A program made the position numbers and the translations under genes. This document shows positions 35,765 to 45,558 of a stretch of 64,000 bases of DNA, one piece after another. Below the pieces are notes generated by a model that saw only the letters and a program-made list of their open reading frames with translations, searched no databases and was not told the DNA's origin. The stretch lies in the NCBI RefSeq assembly GCF_000337795.1, contig NZ_AOLP01000009.1, forward strand, positions 372,001-436,000, given 5' to 3'. Origin of the DNA: Haloferax denitrificans ATCC 35960 (GTDB lineage: Archaea; Halobacteriota; Halobacteria; Halobacteriales; Haloferacaceae). Each line of letters starts with the position of its first letter. Position 1 is the first letter of the stretch.

Positions 35765-38713
35765 ATGAGCAAGGACTACATCGAGGTTCGCGGTGCCGAA
35801 GAGCACAACCTCAAGAACCTCGACGTTCGCATCCCCCGCGAGACGTTCACCGTCGTCACCGGCCTGTCGGGGTCAGGCAAGTCCTCCCTCGCGTTCGACA
35901 CCGTCTACGCGGAGGGCCAGCGGCGGTACATCGAGTCGCTTTCGGCCTACGCGCGGAACTTCCTCGGCCAGATGGACAAGCCGAAAGTCGAGGCCGTCGA
36001 GGGCCTCTCGCCCGCCATCTCCATCGACCAGAAGAACGGGGCCAACAACCCCCGGTCGACCGTCGGGACCGTCACTGAACTCCACGACTACCTCCGCCTC
36101 CTGTACGCCCGCGTGGGCACCCAGTACGACCCCATCACGGGCGAGGAGGTCGGCGAGCAGTCCGCACAGGACATGGTCGACCAGATTCTCGAACTCCCCG
36201 AGGGCACCCGCGCGAAGGTCGTCGCGCCGGTCGTCCGCGACCAGAAAGGCGAGTTCAAAGACCTGTTTTCGGACCTCGTCTCCGAGGGCTACGCCCGCGT
36301 CGAGGTCGACGGCGAGGAGTTCGACCTCTCGTTCGAGACGCCCGAACTCGACAAGAACTACGACCACACCATCGACGTGGTCGTCGACCGCGTGAAGGTC
36401 GCGCCCGAGGCGCGCTCCCGCATCGCCGACTCCGTCGAGACCGCCCTCGACGAGGCCGGCGGCGTCCTCAAACTCATCGTCCCCGACCCGCCCGAGGACC
36501 TCCCCTTCGCCTCCAACACCCGGTCGACCGGGTCGCTCGCGGGCGAGAGCGACGACCGTCTCGTCGTCGAGTTCTCCGAGGAGCTCGGCAACCCGAACTC
36601 GTCGTTCCGCTTTTCGGAAATCGAGACGCGGTCGTTCTCGTTCAACAGCCCCCACGGGGCCTGCCCGGAGTGCGAGGGCCTCGGTAAGGCCAAGGAGGTC
36701 GACCCGGACCTCGTCGTCACCGAGCCGTCGAAGCCGCTCAAGCACGTCTTCGAGCCGTGGAGCTACAACCGGACGTACTACCGCCGCCAGCTCGACAACG
36801 TCGCCGACCACTTCGGCGTCAGCGTGGACACGCCGTTCGAGGAGCTTTCCGACGAGGTGCAGGACGCCTTCCTGTTCGGCACGACCGAGGACGTGGTGTT
36901 CGAGTGGACGACGAAAAACGGCACGCGCCACAAGGAACACCCCTTCGAGGGCGTCGTCGGCAACCTCGAACGCCGCCACGTCGAGACCGACTCCGACCGG
37001 ACGCGCGACCACATCGAGGAGTTCATGGCCGTCACGACCTGTCCCGACTGCGACGGCTCGCGGCTCAAAGAGCAGTCCCGCCACGTCCGCGTCGGCGGCA
37101 CGACGCTCCCCGAGGTCAACCGCATGACCATCGCGGGCGCGCTCGAACACTTCGAGGGCCTCGAAACGGAGCTCTCGGAGCGCGACCGCACCATCGCACA
37201 GGAGATTCTCAAGGAGATTCGCGCCCGCCTCGGCTTCATGACCGAAGTCGGCCTCGAATACCTCACCTTGGACCGCGAGGCCGCCACGCTCTCGGGCGGC
37301 GAGTCCCAGCGCATCCGCCTCGCCACGCAGGTCGGCTCCGGCCTCGTGGGCGTCCTCTACGTCCTCGACGAGCCGTCCATCGGCCTCCACCAGCGCGACA
37401 ACGACAAACTGCTCAACACGCTCGAAGGCCTCCGCGACCTCGGGAACACGCTCATCGTCGTCGAACACGACGAGGAGACGATGCGCCGGGCCGACGAGAT
37501 TATCGACATGGGCCCCGGTCCGGGCAAGCGCGGCGGCGAGGTCGTCGCGCAGGGCGACTTCGACGACATCGTCGCGGCCGACGACTCCATCACGGCCGAC
37601 TACCTCTCGGGCCGCAAGGACATCGACGTGCCCGAGACGCGGCGCGACGGCGAGGGCGAACTCGTCGTCCGCGGCGCGCGCCAGCACAATCTCGCCGACC
37701 TCGACGTGCCGATTCCCCTCGGGACGTTCACGGCCATCACCGGCGTCTCGGGGTCGGGCAAGTCCACCCTGATGCACGAGATTCTCTACAAGGGACTGGC
37801 CCGCCGGATGAACGACAACACCTCCGTCGACCCCGGCGAGCACGACGCCATCGAGGGCTACGACGAAATCGAGACGGTGCGGCTCATCGACCAGTCGCCC
37901 ATCGGCCGCACCCCGCGGTCGAACCCGGCGACGTACACCGGCGTCTTCGACTACGTCCGCGAGCTGTTCGCCGAGACGAAGCTCTCGAAACAGCGCGGCT
38001 ACGAGAAGGGCCGCTTTTCCTTCAACGTCAAGGGCGGCCGCTGTGAGGCCTGCAAGGGACAGGGCAACGTCAAAATCGAGATGAACTTCCTCTCGGACGT
38101 GTACGTCCCCTGCGAGGAGTGTAACGGCGCGCGCTACAACGCCGAGACGCTCGACGTGACGTACAAGGACAAGACCATCGCCGACGTGCTCGACATGGAG
38201 GTCGACGAGGCGCTCGACTTTTTCGAGGCGAACTCGCAGATTCGCCGCCGCCTCCAACTGCTCCACGACGTGGGCCTCGGCTACATGCAACTCGGCCAGC
38301 CGTCGACCACCCTCTCCGGCGGCGAGGCCCAGCGCGTCAAACTCGCGGAAGAACTCGGCAAGAAGCAGACCGGTGACACGCTCTACCTGCTCGACGAGCC
38401 GACGACGGGTCTCCACAAGGAAGACGAGCGGAAGCTCATCGAGGTGCTCCAGCGCCTCGTCGACAACGGCAACACCGTCCTCGTGGTCGAACACGAACTC
38501 GACCTCGTGAAGAACGCCGACCACATCGTCGACCTCGGTCCCGAGGGCGGCGCGGGCGGCGGCACTATCGTCGCCAGCGGCACGCCCGAGGAAGTCGCCG
38601 AGAACCCCGACTCCCACACGGGCCGGTACCTCCGCGACTACCTCCCCGACGTGGACGAAGAGGGCCCGCGCTCGGACCGCCGCAAGCCCGCGAAAGTGGC
38701 GAACGACGACTGA
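35765..38713 (+). CDS. uvrA: Excinuclease ABC subunit A
   Basis: A 982-aa damage-sensing ATPase of bacterial-type nucleotide excision repair. Two ABC modules are visible: Walker A Gly-Leu-Ser-Gly-Ser-Gly-Lys-Ser near 33-40 and Gly-Val-Ser-Gly-Ser-Gly-Lys-Ser near 659, with signatures Leu-Ser-Gly-Gly-Glu. Zinc motifs include Cys-Pro-Glu-Cys-Glu-Gly near 300, Cys-Pro-Asp-Cys-Asp-Gly near 425, and Cys-Glu-Ala-Cys/Cys-Glu-Glu-Cys near 760-785. The C-terminus is acidic then basic. A TATA-like element near 35735 suggests a leaderless mRNA. Confidence 0.98.
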   Translation: MSKDYIEVRGAEEHNLKNLDVRIPRETFTVVTGLSGSGKSSLAFDTVYAEGQRRYIESLSAYARNFLGQMDKPKVEAVEGLSPAISIDQKNGANNPRSTVGTVTELHDYLRLLYARVGTQYDPITGEEVGEQSAQDMVDQILELPEGTRAKVVAPVVRDQKGEFKDLFSDLVSEGYARVEVDGEEFDLSFETPELDKNYDHTIDVVVDRVKVAPEARSRIADSVETALDEAGGVLKLIVPDPPEDLPFASNTRSTGSLAGESDDRLVVEFSEELGNPNSSFRFSEIETRSFSFNSPHGACPECEGLGKAKEVDPDLVVTEPSKPLKHVFEPWSYNRTYYRRQLDNVADHFGVSVDTPFEELSDEVQDAFLFGTTEDVVFEWTTKNGTRHKEHPFEGVVGNLERRHVETDSDRTRDHIEEFMAVTTCPDCDGSRLKEQSRHVRVGGTTLPEVNRMTIAGALEHFEGLETELSERDRTIAQEILKEIRARLGFMTEVGLEYLTLDREAATLSGGESQRIRLATQVGSGLVGVLYVLDEPSIGLHQRDNDKLLNTLEGLRDLGNTLIVVEHDEETMRRADEIIDMGPGPGKRGGEVVAQGDFDDIVAADDSITADYLSGRKDIDVPETRRDGEGELVVRGARQHNLADLDVPIPLGTFTAITGVSGSGKSTLMHEILYKGLARRMNDNTSVDPGEHDAIEGYDEIETVRLIDQSPIGRTPRSNPATYTGVFDYVRELFAETKLSKQRGYEKGRFSFNVKGGRCEACKGQGNVKIEMNFLSDVYVPCEECNGARYNAETLDVTYKDKTIADVLDMEVDEALDFFEANSQIRRRLQLLHDVGLGYMQLGQPSTTLSGGEAQRVKLAEELGKKQTGDTLYLLDEPTTGLHKEDERKLIEVLQRLVDNGNTVLVVEHELDLVKNADHIVDLGPEGGAGGGTIVASGTPEEVAENPDSHTGRYLRDYLPDVDEEGPRSDRRKPAKVANDD

Positions 38714-38736
38714 GACGGCCGGACTGCGGAGTTCCG

Positions 38737-38744
38737 TTTTTTTT
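38737..38744 (+). terminator. T8 terminator after uvrA
   Basis: Eight consecutive T residues 24 nt after the uvrA stop, the strongest T-run in the window. Confidence 0.65.
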
Positions 38745-38842
38745 GACGCCCGTCTCGCACTAGCGGTCGCTCGCAGGCGGCTCGCTTTCGCCAATCAAAC
38801 TACTCTGGGGAAAGACATTTCCGACCGTTTCACATCAGGTCC

Positions 38843-39265
38843 ATGTGTATGTCACGCATACTCAAAACGTCGGGGTTCCTCGGGCTCGCGACGATGATGG
38901 TGGTGGGGCTGTACCAGTACACGTTACTGGAATCGGGGGGCGTGCCGTCGTGGCTGGTGGGCGGCCACGCGCACTTGGGCGTGCTCTCGATTCTCGCGGT
39001 CGTGATGGGCTTTGCGGTCGACGCGTTCGCGCTGACGGGGCGACTCCGGGCGGCGGTGAGCGGGCTGTTCGTCGTCGGGCAGTGGCTGTTGCCACTCACC
39101 ATCTGGGTCGGCGTCGGTCTCGGACTGACGTTCCTGATTCCGACGACGTTCCTGTGGGGGGTCTGTCTCATCGTCTCCATGCTCATCATGGCGTGGCAGG
39201 CGTGGGTCAGCGAGCCGACGACGCCCGGCGGGATGCCCGGTCCCGCGACGCCGGCCGACGACTGA
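38843..39265 (+). CDS. Four-helix membrane protein
   Basis: A 140-aa protein with four hydrophobic helices and a Pro/Thr/Gly-rich tail. The segment Gly-Gly-His-Ala-His-Leu-Gly-Val-Leu at the start of helix 2 contains two histidines in a membrane-edge position, a pattern seen in haem- or metal-binding membrane families, but no family is certain. ATG 38849 is an alternative start. It faces the COG1361 gene convergently. Confidence 0.72.
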   Translation: MCMSRILKTSGFLGLATMMVVGLYQYTLLESGGVPSWLVGGHAHLGVLSILAVVMGFAVDAFALTGRLRAAVSGLFVVGQWLLPLTIWVGVGLGLTFLIPTTFLWGVCLIVSMLIMAWQAWVSEPTTPGGMPGPATPADD

Positions 39266-39329
39266 ACGCGCGCTTCGGCTTTTTTCGGCGACGACATCCT
39301 CAGCGCCGCCAGAAGCGTCACCGCTGGCC

Positions 39330-41282
39330 TCAGCGCCGCCGGTACCACCAGTAGCCGACGCCCGCGAGCGCGAGCGCCACGACGAGCGCCGGGAGGACGG
39401 GGAACGTCGTCGCCGGTTGGACCACCTCGACGGCGACCTGCTGGGTGCCCGTCGAGAGCCGTCTGCCGGCGTCGTCCTCGTAGCTCACGTTGACGCCGAC
39501 GACCTGCGTCTTCGGGACGGCGTCGCCGCTCACTTCGAGGTCGAAGACGACGAGGCGCGTCTCGCCGGCGTCGAGCCGCGGGACGAACGCCACGGCGTCC
39601 TCGCTCGAAAGCGGCTCCTCGGCGACGAGTCTGACCGTCACGTCGGTCTGCGGCGTCGACTCGGTGTTCGTCACCGCGAGGACGAGCCGACCGGTCGAGT
39701 CCACCTCGAACGTCGCGTTCCGCGGTTCGACCGCGACGGCGGGCGTGTCGGTGCGCACCGCCGCGAGCACGTCGGTCCGGTCGGCCGCGCGCAGTTCGTC
39801 GCCCGGCGGCCGGTACTCGACGACGAACGGGAGCCGGCGCGTCCCCGGCGTCGACCCCTCGGCGATGCCGATGGCGTACTCGAACTCCGCCGCCTCGCCG
39901 GGCGCGAGCGTGCCGACGGTCACGTCGACGTCCGTCGGCGTCAGCGCCGGGTCCTCGGTTTCGAGGCGGAGCACCACGTCGCGGGCCTCGGTCCCGCCGA
40001 CGTTCTCGACGGTGCCGACGACCCGACCGACGCCGCCGACCCTGAGCGTGCTCTCGTCGACCGTCACGGCGAACGCCGGGCCGGCACCGGGGTCGAGGCC
40101 GGCGACGAGCGACTGGGTCTTCCGGTCGCCGCCGGGGTTGCGGAACGAGACGGTCACGTCCAGCGAGTAGGGCCGGTCGAGCGCGTCGTCGGCGACGCGG
40201 GTGCGGAAGCTCACGCGCCTCGTCTCGCCCGGCTCCCACGCGCCGACGTAGGCCTCCGCGGCGGGCGCGCCGGCCCCGAACGTCACCTCGGAGTCGGAAG
40301 ACGCCACGCCGACGGTCGTCGCCGCGGCGGTTGCGTCGCCGACGTTCACGAGTTCGAGCGTCAGCGTGCCGGTGTCGCCGACGGCGACCGCGGCGTCCAC
40401 GTCCGCGAGTTCGAAGTCGGCTCCGCGGGTCGGCCGCACCCCGGCGACGAACGCCCGCGAGGTCCGCGCTTGGCCGTCCTCGTCGCGGTAGCTCACGGTC
40501 AATTCGACCGAGTAGTCGCGGACGATGGCGTCGTCGGCGACGCGGGTGCGGAACTCGACGCGCTCTGTCGCGCCCGCGTCCCACTCGCCGACGAACGTCT
40601 CCGCGGAGGCGACGCCGCTCCCGAACGTTATCTCCGGGTCCGTCGAGGCGACGGTCACGGTCGCGTCCGCGGCCCCGACGGGGCCGACGTTCTCGATGTC
40701 GATTGCGAGGGTCCCGCTGTCGCCGACCGCGAGGGCGGCGTCGACCGCCCGGACCTCGAACGCGGGGCGGCGCTCCACGACGACTTCGAGGTCCCGCGTG
40801 ACGGTTCGGCTCCGATGGGTGGCGTCGACGTCGTCGCCGTCCACGAACACCGAGGCGGTGTAGTCGTAGCTGAACGTCACGGGTACGTCGTAGGTGCCGG
40901 GGCGAGCGCCCTCGGCGACGCGGAGCCGGAGCGACACCGGCCCGGCGACGCCCTCTGGGACGGTCCCGACGGGAATCTCGCCGCTGAGGACCGTAATCGG
41001 CCCTCTCGAATCCCCGCTGATGGTCAGCGCGCGGGCCGTCTGGACGAGCGCCTCGTACTCCTCGGGGCCGTCTTCCGTGACCGTCCCGCTGTTGACGACG
41101 AACACCTCGACCGCGGTCTCGGTGCCGGCGACGAGCCGGTTCTCCGGCGCGATAATCGTGAGGTCGGGACTTCCGGCCACCTGACTGACGGCCGCGGCGC
41201 TCCCCGTTGCACCGAGGAGGGCGGACAGGACCAGTAGGGTGGCGAGGAGCGCCGCGCTCGCGCGCCGGCCGCGGAGAGTCAT
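39330..41282 (-). CDS. COG1361/CARDB-type surface protein
   Basis: A 650-aa exported protein: signal peptide (about 1-32), four to five CARDB-like beta-sandwich repeats, and a C-terminal helix with Trp-Trp-Tyr-Arg-Arg-Arg as stop-transfer. Two tandem modules (about 190-300 and 300-410) are near duplicates, sharing Gly-(Thr)-Leu, Phe-Arg-Thr-Arg-Val-Ala-Asp-Asp-Ala and Val-Ser-(Tyr/Phe)-Arg. Such proteins sit in the envelope and often accompany ABC exporters. It is divergent from the ABC genes at 41415-43248, with about 130 nt between. Confidence 0.86.
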   Translation of the reverse strand: MTLRGRRASAALLATLLVLSALLGATGSAAAVSQVAGSPDLTIIAPENRLVAGTETAVEVFVVNSGTVTEDGPEEYEALVQTARALTISGDSRGPITVLSGEIPVGTVPEGVAGPVSLRLRVAEGARPGTYDVPVTFSYDYTASVFVDGDDVDATHRSRTVTRDLEVVVERRPAFEVRAVDAALAVGDSGTLAIDIENVGPVGAADATVTVASTDPEITFGSGVASAETFVGEWDAGATERVEFRTRVADDAIVRDYSVELTVSYRDEDGQARTSRAFVAGVRPTRGADFELADVDAAVAVGDTGTLTLELVNVGDATAAATTVGVASSDSEVTFGAGAPAAEAYVGAWEPGETRRVSFRTRVADDALDRPYSLDVTVSFRNPGGDRKTQSLVAGLDPGAGPAFAVTVDESTLRVGGVGRVVGTVENVGGTEARDVVLRLETEDPALTPTDVDVTVGTLAPGEAAEFEYAIGIAEGSTPGTRRLPFVVEYRPPGDELRAADRTDVLAAVRTDTPAVAVEPRNATFEVDSTGRLVLAVTNTESTPQTDVTVRLVAEEPLSSEDAVAFVPRLDAGETRLVVFDLEVSGDAVPKTQVVGVNVSYEDDAGRRLSTGTQQVAVEVVQPATTFPVLPALVVALALAGVGYWWYRRR

Positions 41283-41414
41283 GGTGAGGAGACGGGCGGG
41301 CGACCCCGCTTCAGTCGGTATAGATACGCGGCATGTAATCTTAACAACACGCTCGACTCTCGGCCGGCGGTAACGTCACGCAAGGGATACGTTCGGGGCG
41401 CGCCTACGTGTAGT

Positions 41415-42452
41415 ATGTCCGTCCCCGCCATCGACATCGACGGTCTGACGAAGTTCTACGGGGACGTTCGCGGGGTCGAGGAGCTCTCGTTTTCGGTCCC
41501 GGAGGGCGAGCTGTTCGGCTTTCTCGGTCCCAACGGCGCGGGGAAGTCCACGACGATTCGCCTGCTTCTCGGCCTACTCAAGCCGACCGACGGCACGGCG
41601 CGCATCCTCGGCGTCCCGGTGGACGACCGCGCGGCCTTCCTCGACGTGCTCGCGCGCGTCGGCCACATCCCCGGCGACCCGCGGTTTTACGACGACGTGA
41701 GCGGCCGCAAGACCCTCGACTACTTCGCCGGCCTGTCCGGCGACGCCCGGCGCGACGAACTCCTCGACCGATTCCCGGTGCCGCTCGACCGGCCGGTCCG
41801 GGCCTACTCGCGCGGGAACCGCCAGAAACTCGCCATCGTGCAGGCGTTCATGCACGACCCGCGGGTGGTCGTGATGGACGAACCGACCTCGGGGCTGGAC
41901 CCGCTCGTCCAACAGGAGTTCTACGAGTTCCTCCGCGAGGAGCGCGACCGCGGGGTGACGGTGTTCTTCTCGACGCACATCCTCGGCGAGGTCCGCGAGG
42001 TCTGCGACCGGGTCGCCATCATCCGCGGCGGTCGGCTCGTCGCCGTCGAGGACATCGACGACCTGCTCGCCCGAAGCGGGAAGGTCGTCACGGTCCAGTC
42101 GCCCGACGCCATCGACCTCGCGGACTTCGACTTCCCCGAGACCATCGACGCCCGAATCGACCCGGACGGCTCGCTCCGACTCGTCACCTCGGGCAACTAC
42201 GACGCCCTCGTGGACGCCCTCGACGGCTACCGCGTCGACGACCTCGAAGTCCGCGAGACGGCCATCGAAGACGTGTTCATGCACTTCTACGACGAGAGCG
42301 AGGTGGAACGCGAGGACGACGCCGATGCCGCTGATGTCGCCGACACCGCTGATGCCACTGACGCCGACGCCGACGCTGATTCCCGCGACGGCGAGAGCGA
42401 TGCCGCCGCGGAGCCGTCGCCCGCGGACGCCGAGGAGTCCGCGGATGCGTGA
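41415..42452 (+). CDS. ABC transporter ATP-binding protein
   Basis: A 345-aa ATPase of the ABC-2 exporter type. Walker A Gly-Pro-Asn-Gly-Ala-Gly-Lys-Ser-Thr (about 38-46), a diverged signature Tyr-Ser-Arg-Gly-Asn-Arg-Gln-Lys, Walker B Val-Val-Val-Met-Asp-Glu-Pro-Thr-Ser-Gly-Leu-Asp (about 150) and switch His in Ser-Thr-His. The last 45 residues are low-complexity Ala/Asp, not part of the fold. It overlaps the permease gene by 8 nt. Confidence 0.94.
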   Translation: MSVPAIDIDGLTKFYGDVRGVEELSFSVPEGELFGFLGPNGAGKSTTIRLLLGLLKPTDGTARILGVPVDDRAAFLDVLARVGHIPGDPRFYDDVSGRKTLDYFAGLSGDARRDELLDRFPVPLDRPVRAYSRGNRQKLAIVQAFMHDPRVVVMDEPTSGLDPLVQQEFYEFLREERDRGVTVFFSTHILGEVREVCDRVAIIRGGRLVAVEDIDDLLARSGKVVTVQSPDAIDLADFDFPETIDARIDPDGSLRLVTSGNYDALVDALDGYRVDDLEVRETAIEDVFMHFYDESEVEREDDADAADVADTADATDADADADSRDGESDAAAEPSPADAEESADA

Positions 42453-43248
42453 ACTCGACATCGCGGCCTTCGAGTTCGCCCGGCGACGGCGCGGCCTCCT
42501 CGTCGTCTGCGTGCTCCTCGTGGCGACCGCGGGGCTCACCATCGCCGTCTTCCCGTCGTTCGGCGACTCCGACATCGACTTCGCTGAACTGCTGGAGTCG
42601 TATCCCGAGGAGCTTCAGGCGGCGTTCGTCGGGAGCGTCACCGACATCTCCTCGCTCGAAGGCTACCTCGTCATCGAGCTCTACCAGCTCGTCTGGCTCC
42701 TCATCGTCGGGAGCTACTTCGCCTACGCCGCGGGGTCGCTCGTCGCCGGCGAGGTCGACCGCCAGTCGGTCGAACTCGTCCTTGTCCGCCCCGTCTCGCG
42801 CACCCGGTTCGTCGTCGGCAAGTTCCTCGCGATGCTCCCGGCGGTCGCCGTCGTCGACCTCGCGCTCCTCGCGGCCGTCGTCGTCGGCGCGGGCCTCATC
42901 GACGAGGAGATTCACCTCGGTCGCCTTCTCGCGGTCCACGCCGTCGGCGGCCTCTACCTCGTCGCCTGCGTCGCCGTCGGCCTCCTCGCGTCGGCGTTCT
43001 TCGGGCGCGTCCGCCGGGCGCAGGGCGCGGCCATCGGCGTCGTCTTCGGGACGTTCCTCCTCGACTCCCTGACGGTCGACACCGACTACGAGTTCCTCGG
43101 AGCCCTGTCGCTCACGCGCTATCTCGACCCCGGCGAACTCCTCGTCGCCGGCGACGTCGACTGGGGCGGCGTCGCCGTGCTCGTCGCCGTGACGTGCGCC
43201 CTCGTCGTCCTCGCGGCCGAGGTGTTCGAGCGACGCGACCTGTCGTAG
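42445..43248 (+). CDS. ABC-2 type permease
   Basis: A 267-aa membrane protein with six hydrophobic helices and an N-terminal cytoplasmic Phe-Glu-Phe-Ala-Arg-Arg-Arg-Arg. The segment Val-Leu-Val-Arg-Pro-Val-Ser-Arg-Thr-Arg-Phe after helix 2 matches the ABC-2 coupling region (usually Leu-x-x-Pro-(Val/Ile)-Ser-Arg). It forms an exporter with the overlapping ATPase. Substrate unknown. ATG 42445 follows from the overlap and the family N-terminus. Confidence 0.9.
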   Translation: MRELDIAAFEFARRRRGLLVVCVLLVATAGLTIAVFPSFGDSDIDFAELLESYPEELQAAFVGSVTDISSLEGYLVIELYQLVWLLIVGSYFAYAAGSLVAGEVDRQSVELVLVRPVSRTRFVVGKFLAMLPAVAVVDLALLAAVVVGAGLIDEEIHLGRLLAVHAVGGLYLVACVAVGLLASAFFGRVRRAQGAAIGVVFGTFLLDSLTVDTDYEFLGALSLTRYLDPGELLVAGDVDWGGVAVLVAVTCALVVLAAEVFERRDLS

Positions 43249-43314
43249 TCGTCATCCGGTCGCCCCGAACGCGGCCCGCGCCCGCTTTTTCACCGTGGAG
43301 CGCCTACGTCCCCC

Positions 43315-44364
43315 ATGCATCTCTACGCCGCCGCCAACGGCGCGGTGCTCGCGGTCTCGGGGTCGCCCGACGACTTTACCGCCCGCCGGCGACTCGACGA
43401 ACACCGCATCGAGTGCGTCGCGGCCGACCCGCGCGCGCCGGACCGGGCGTTCTGCGGAACGTTCGACGCCGGCGTCTTCCGAACGACTGACGGCGGGGCG
43501 TCGTGGTCCGCGGTCGGCACCGACGCGCTCCCCGAGTCGGTGACGAGCCTCGCCGTCTCCCCGGCCGACCCCGACGTGGTCTACGCCGGCACCGAGCCCT
43601 CGGCGGTCTTCCGCTCTCCCGACGGCGGGGAGACGTGGGCAGAACTCGCGCCGCTTTCGGACCTCGATTCGGCGTCGTCGTGGGCGTTTCCGCCCCGCCC
43701 GCACACCCACCACGTCCGCTGGATAGAGCCGGACCCGACCGACCCCGACCGGCTGTTCGTCGCGGTCGAAGCCGGGGCGCTCGTCCGCTCTTTCGACGGC
43801 GGCGAGACGTGGCAAGACCGCGTGCCGTCCGGGAAGCGAGACACGCACTCGATGGCGACGCACCCGGACCGACCGGGCCGCGTCTGGGCCGCCGCGGGCG
43901 ACGGCTACGCCGAGACCGACGACGCGGGCGAGACGTGGACGACGCCGACCGAGGGACTCGGCCACGGCTACTGCTGGAGCGTCGTCGTCGACCCCGCGGA
44001 CCCGGACGCGGTGCTCCTGACGGCCGCCTCCGGGCCGATGCGAGCCCACCGGGTCGAGTCGGCGGAGGCGTATCTCTACCGCCGGGCGGCGCGGGACGAC
44101 GACGGCGACGGCACCGGCGATAGTGACGGTGACGGCGACAGCGACGACGACGAGTCGTGGGAGCGCCTCGACGACACCGGACTCCCGACCGGGCCGGGCG
44201 CGACCCGCGCGGTCTTGGCCGTCGGGCGGACCGGCGGCGAGTGCTACGCCGCGAACGACCGCGGGCTCTACCGGACGGCCGACTTCGGCGACTCGTGGGA
44301 CCGAATCGTCGTCCCGTGGGACGGGACGCGGCGGACCGCGGCGGGGCTGGCGGTCGTCGCGTAG
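43315..44364 (+). CDS. Asp-box (BNR) beta-propeller protein
   Basis: A 349-aa protein with at least five Asp-box turns of the form (Ser/Thr)-x-Asp-x-Gly-x-(Ser/Thr)-Trp: Thr-Thr-Asp-Gly-Gly-Ala-Ser-Trp, Ser-Pro-Asp-Gly-Gly-Glu-Thr-Trp, Ser-Phe-Asp-Gly-Gly-Glu-Thr-Trp, Thr-Asp-Asp-Ala-Gly-Glu-Thr-Trp and Thr-Ala-Asp-Phe-Gly-Asp-Ser-Trp. No signal peptide and no sialidase Arg triad, so it is a cytoplasmic propeller of unknown ligand. A loop near 260-280 is almost entirely Asp, Gly and Ser. Confidence 0.85.
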   Translation: MHLYAAANGAVLAVSGSPDDFTARRRLDEHRIECVAADPRAPDRAFCGTFDAGVFRTTDGGASWSAVGTDALPESVTSLAVSPADPDVVYAGTEPSAVFRSPDGGETWAELAPLSDLDSASSWAFPPRPHTHHVRWIEPDPTDPDRLFVAVEAGALVRSFDGGETWQDRVPSGKRDTHSMATHPDRPGRVWAAAGDGYAETDDAGETWTTPTEGLGHGYCWSVVVDPADPDAVLLTAASGPMRAHRVESAEAYLYRRAARDDDGDGTGDSDGDGDSDDDESWERLDDTGLPTGPGATRAVLAVGRTGGECYAANDRGLYRTADFGDSWDRIVVPWDGTRRTAAGLAVVA

Positions 44365-44439
44365 CCGGGCGGTTTCCGTCGGGGCGGTCCCCTCGTCCGA
44401 AGCGAGAAGATTCATTGGTCGGCGCGGCGACGCCCAACC

Positions 44440-45522
44440 ATGTACGATTTCGCCGTCGTCGGCGTCGGTCCCGCCGGCGCGCGGTTCGCCCGCCGCGCGG
44501 CCGACGCGGGCTACGACGTGCTCGCGCTGGAGAAAGGCGAGGTCGGGACGCCCCTCGCGTGCTCCGGCCACGTCAGCACCGACATCTGGGAGTACGTCCC
44601 CGACGGGGCGCGCGACCGCCTGTTTCAGAACCGCATCTACGGGGCGAACTTCCGCGTCGGCGGGCCTGACTCGAAGGCCTACCCGTTCTACAAGCAACGC
44701 GAGGTCTCGAACGTCATCGACCGCGTCGAACTCGACCGCACCCTCGCCGACTGCGCCCGCGAGGCCGGCGCAGACGTGCGCGAGGGCCACACCGTCACCG
44801 CCGTCGAGGAACTCGACGACCGGGTCCGACTGACCGCCAGCGTCGCCGGCGAGGCCGGCACCGTCCAGTTCGAGGCGAAGATGGTCGCCGGCTGTGACGG
44901 CCCGACCTCGCGGGTCCGCCGGGCGCTCGACCTCCCCGAACCGTCGGAGACGCTCCACGGCGTCCTCGCGTTCGACCCCGAGCCGGACGACGGCGACTTC
45001 GTGGACGTACACCTCACGGTCCCGCGATTCTTCGCGTGGCGCATCCCCCGCGGCGACGCCGGCGTCGAGTACGGCCTCGCGGCCCCGCCGGGCGCTGAGG
45101 TCACCGAGCTGTTCGACGCGCTCACGAACACCTACGACGTGGAGACGGAGCACTTCTGTTCGGGAGCCATCCCCATCGGCCCGCCGGACCGGACGACGAC
45201 CCGGCGAGCGTTCCTCGTCGGCGACGCGGCCGCGCAGACCAAGCCGTTCACCGGCGGCGGCATCCTCTACGGGATGACCGCGGCCGACATCGCCGCCGCA
45301 ACCATCGACCCCGACGACCCCGAGACCTTGTCGGCCTACGAGTCGGCGTGGCGCGACGAGCTCTCCCGGGAGATTCGGCTGGGCCATCTCGTCCGCCGGT
45401 GTTACTCCTTTCCCGAGTGGCTCCAGCGGGTCGGCCTCCGGTCGCTGTCGGGCGAAATCGGCGTCCACATGGACAAGCCGAGCTCGTTCTTCTCGCGCGA
45501 ACACCTGAAGAAACTGCTCTGA
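44440..45522 (+). CDS. Geranylgeranyl reductase-family flavoprotein
   Basis: A 360-aa FAD enzyme. The dinucleotide motif Gly-Val-Gly-Pro-Ala-Gly-Ala is at 8-14, Ala-Cys-Ser-Gly-His follows near 43 (the conserved Cys-Ser-Gly-x of GGRs), Gly-Cys-Asp-Gly-Pro near 150, and Gly-Asp-Ala-Ala-Ala near 261. Family members saturate geranylgeranyl chains of archaeal lipids or modify quinones. Several paralogues occur in haloarchaea, so this one's substrate is not decided by sequence. Confidence 0.9.
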   Translation: MYDFAVVGVGPAGARFARRAADAGYDVLALEKGEVGTPLACSGHVSTDIWEYVPDGARDRLFQNRIYGANFRVGGPDSKAYPFYKQREVSNVIDRVELDRTLADCAREAGADVREGHTVTAVEELDDRVRLTASVAGEAGTVQFEAKMVAGCDGPTSRVRRALDLPEPSETLHGVLAFDPEPDDGDFVDVHLTVPRFFAWRIPRGDAGVEYGLAAPPGAEVTELFDALTNTYDVETEHFCSGAIPIGPPDRTTTRRAFLVGDAAAQTKPFTGGGILYGMTAADIAAATIDPDDPETLSAYESAWRDELSREIRLGHLVRRCYSFPEWLQRVGLRSLSGEIGVHMDKPSSFFSREHLKKLL

Positions 45523-45558
45523 GACGGCCGGGAGCCGCCCAACTCTCCGCTCCCGCTC

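Noticed and set aside
35873..38794. 973-codon minus-strand open frame opposite uvrA
   Set aside because: Same antisense artefact; no protein-like motifs.
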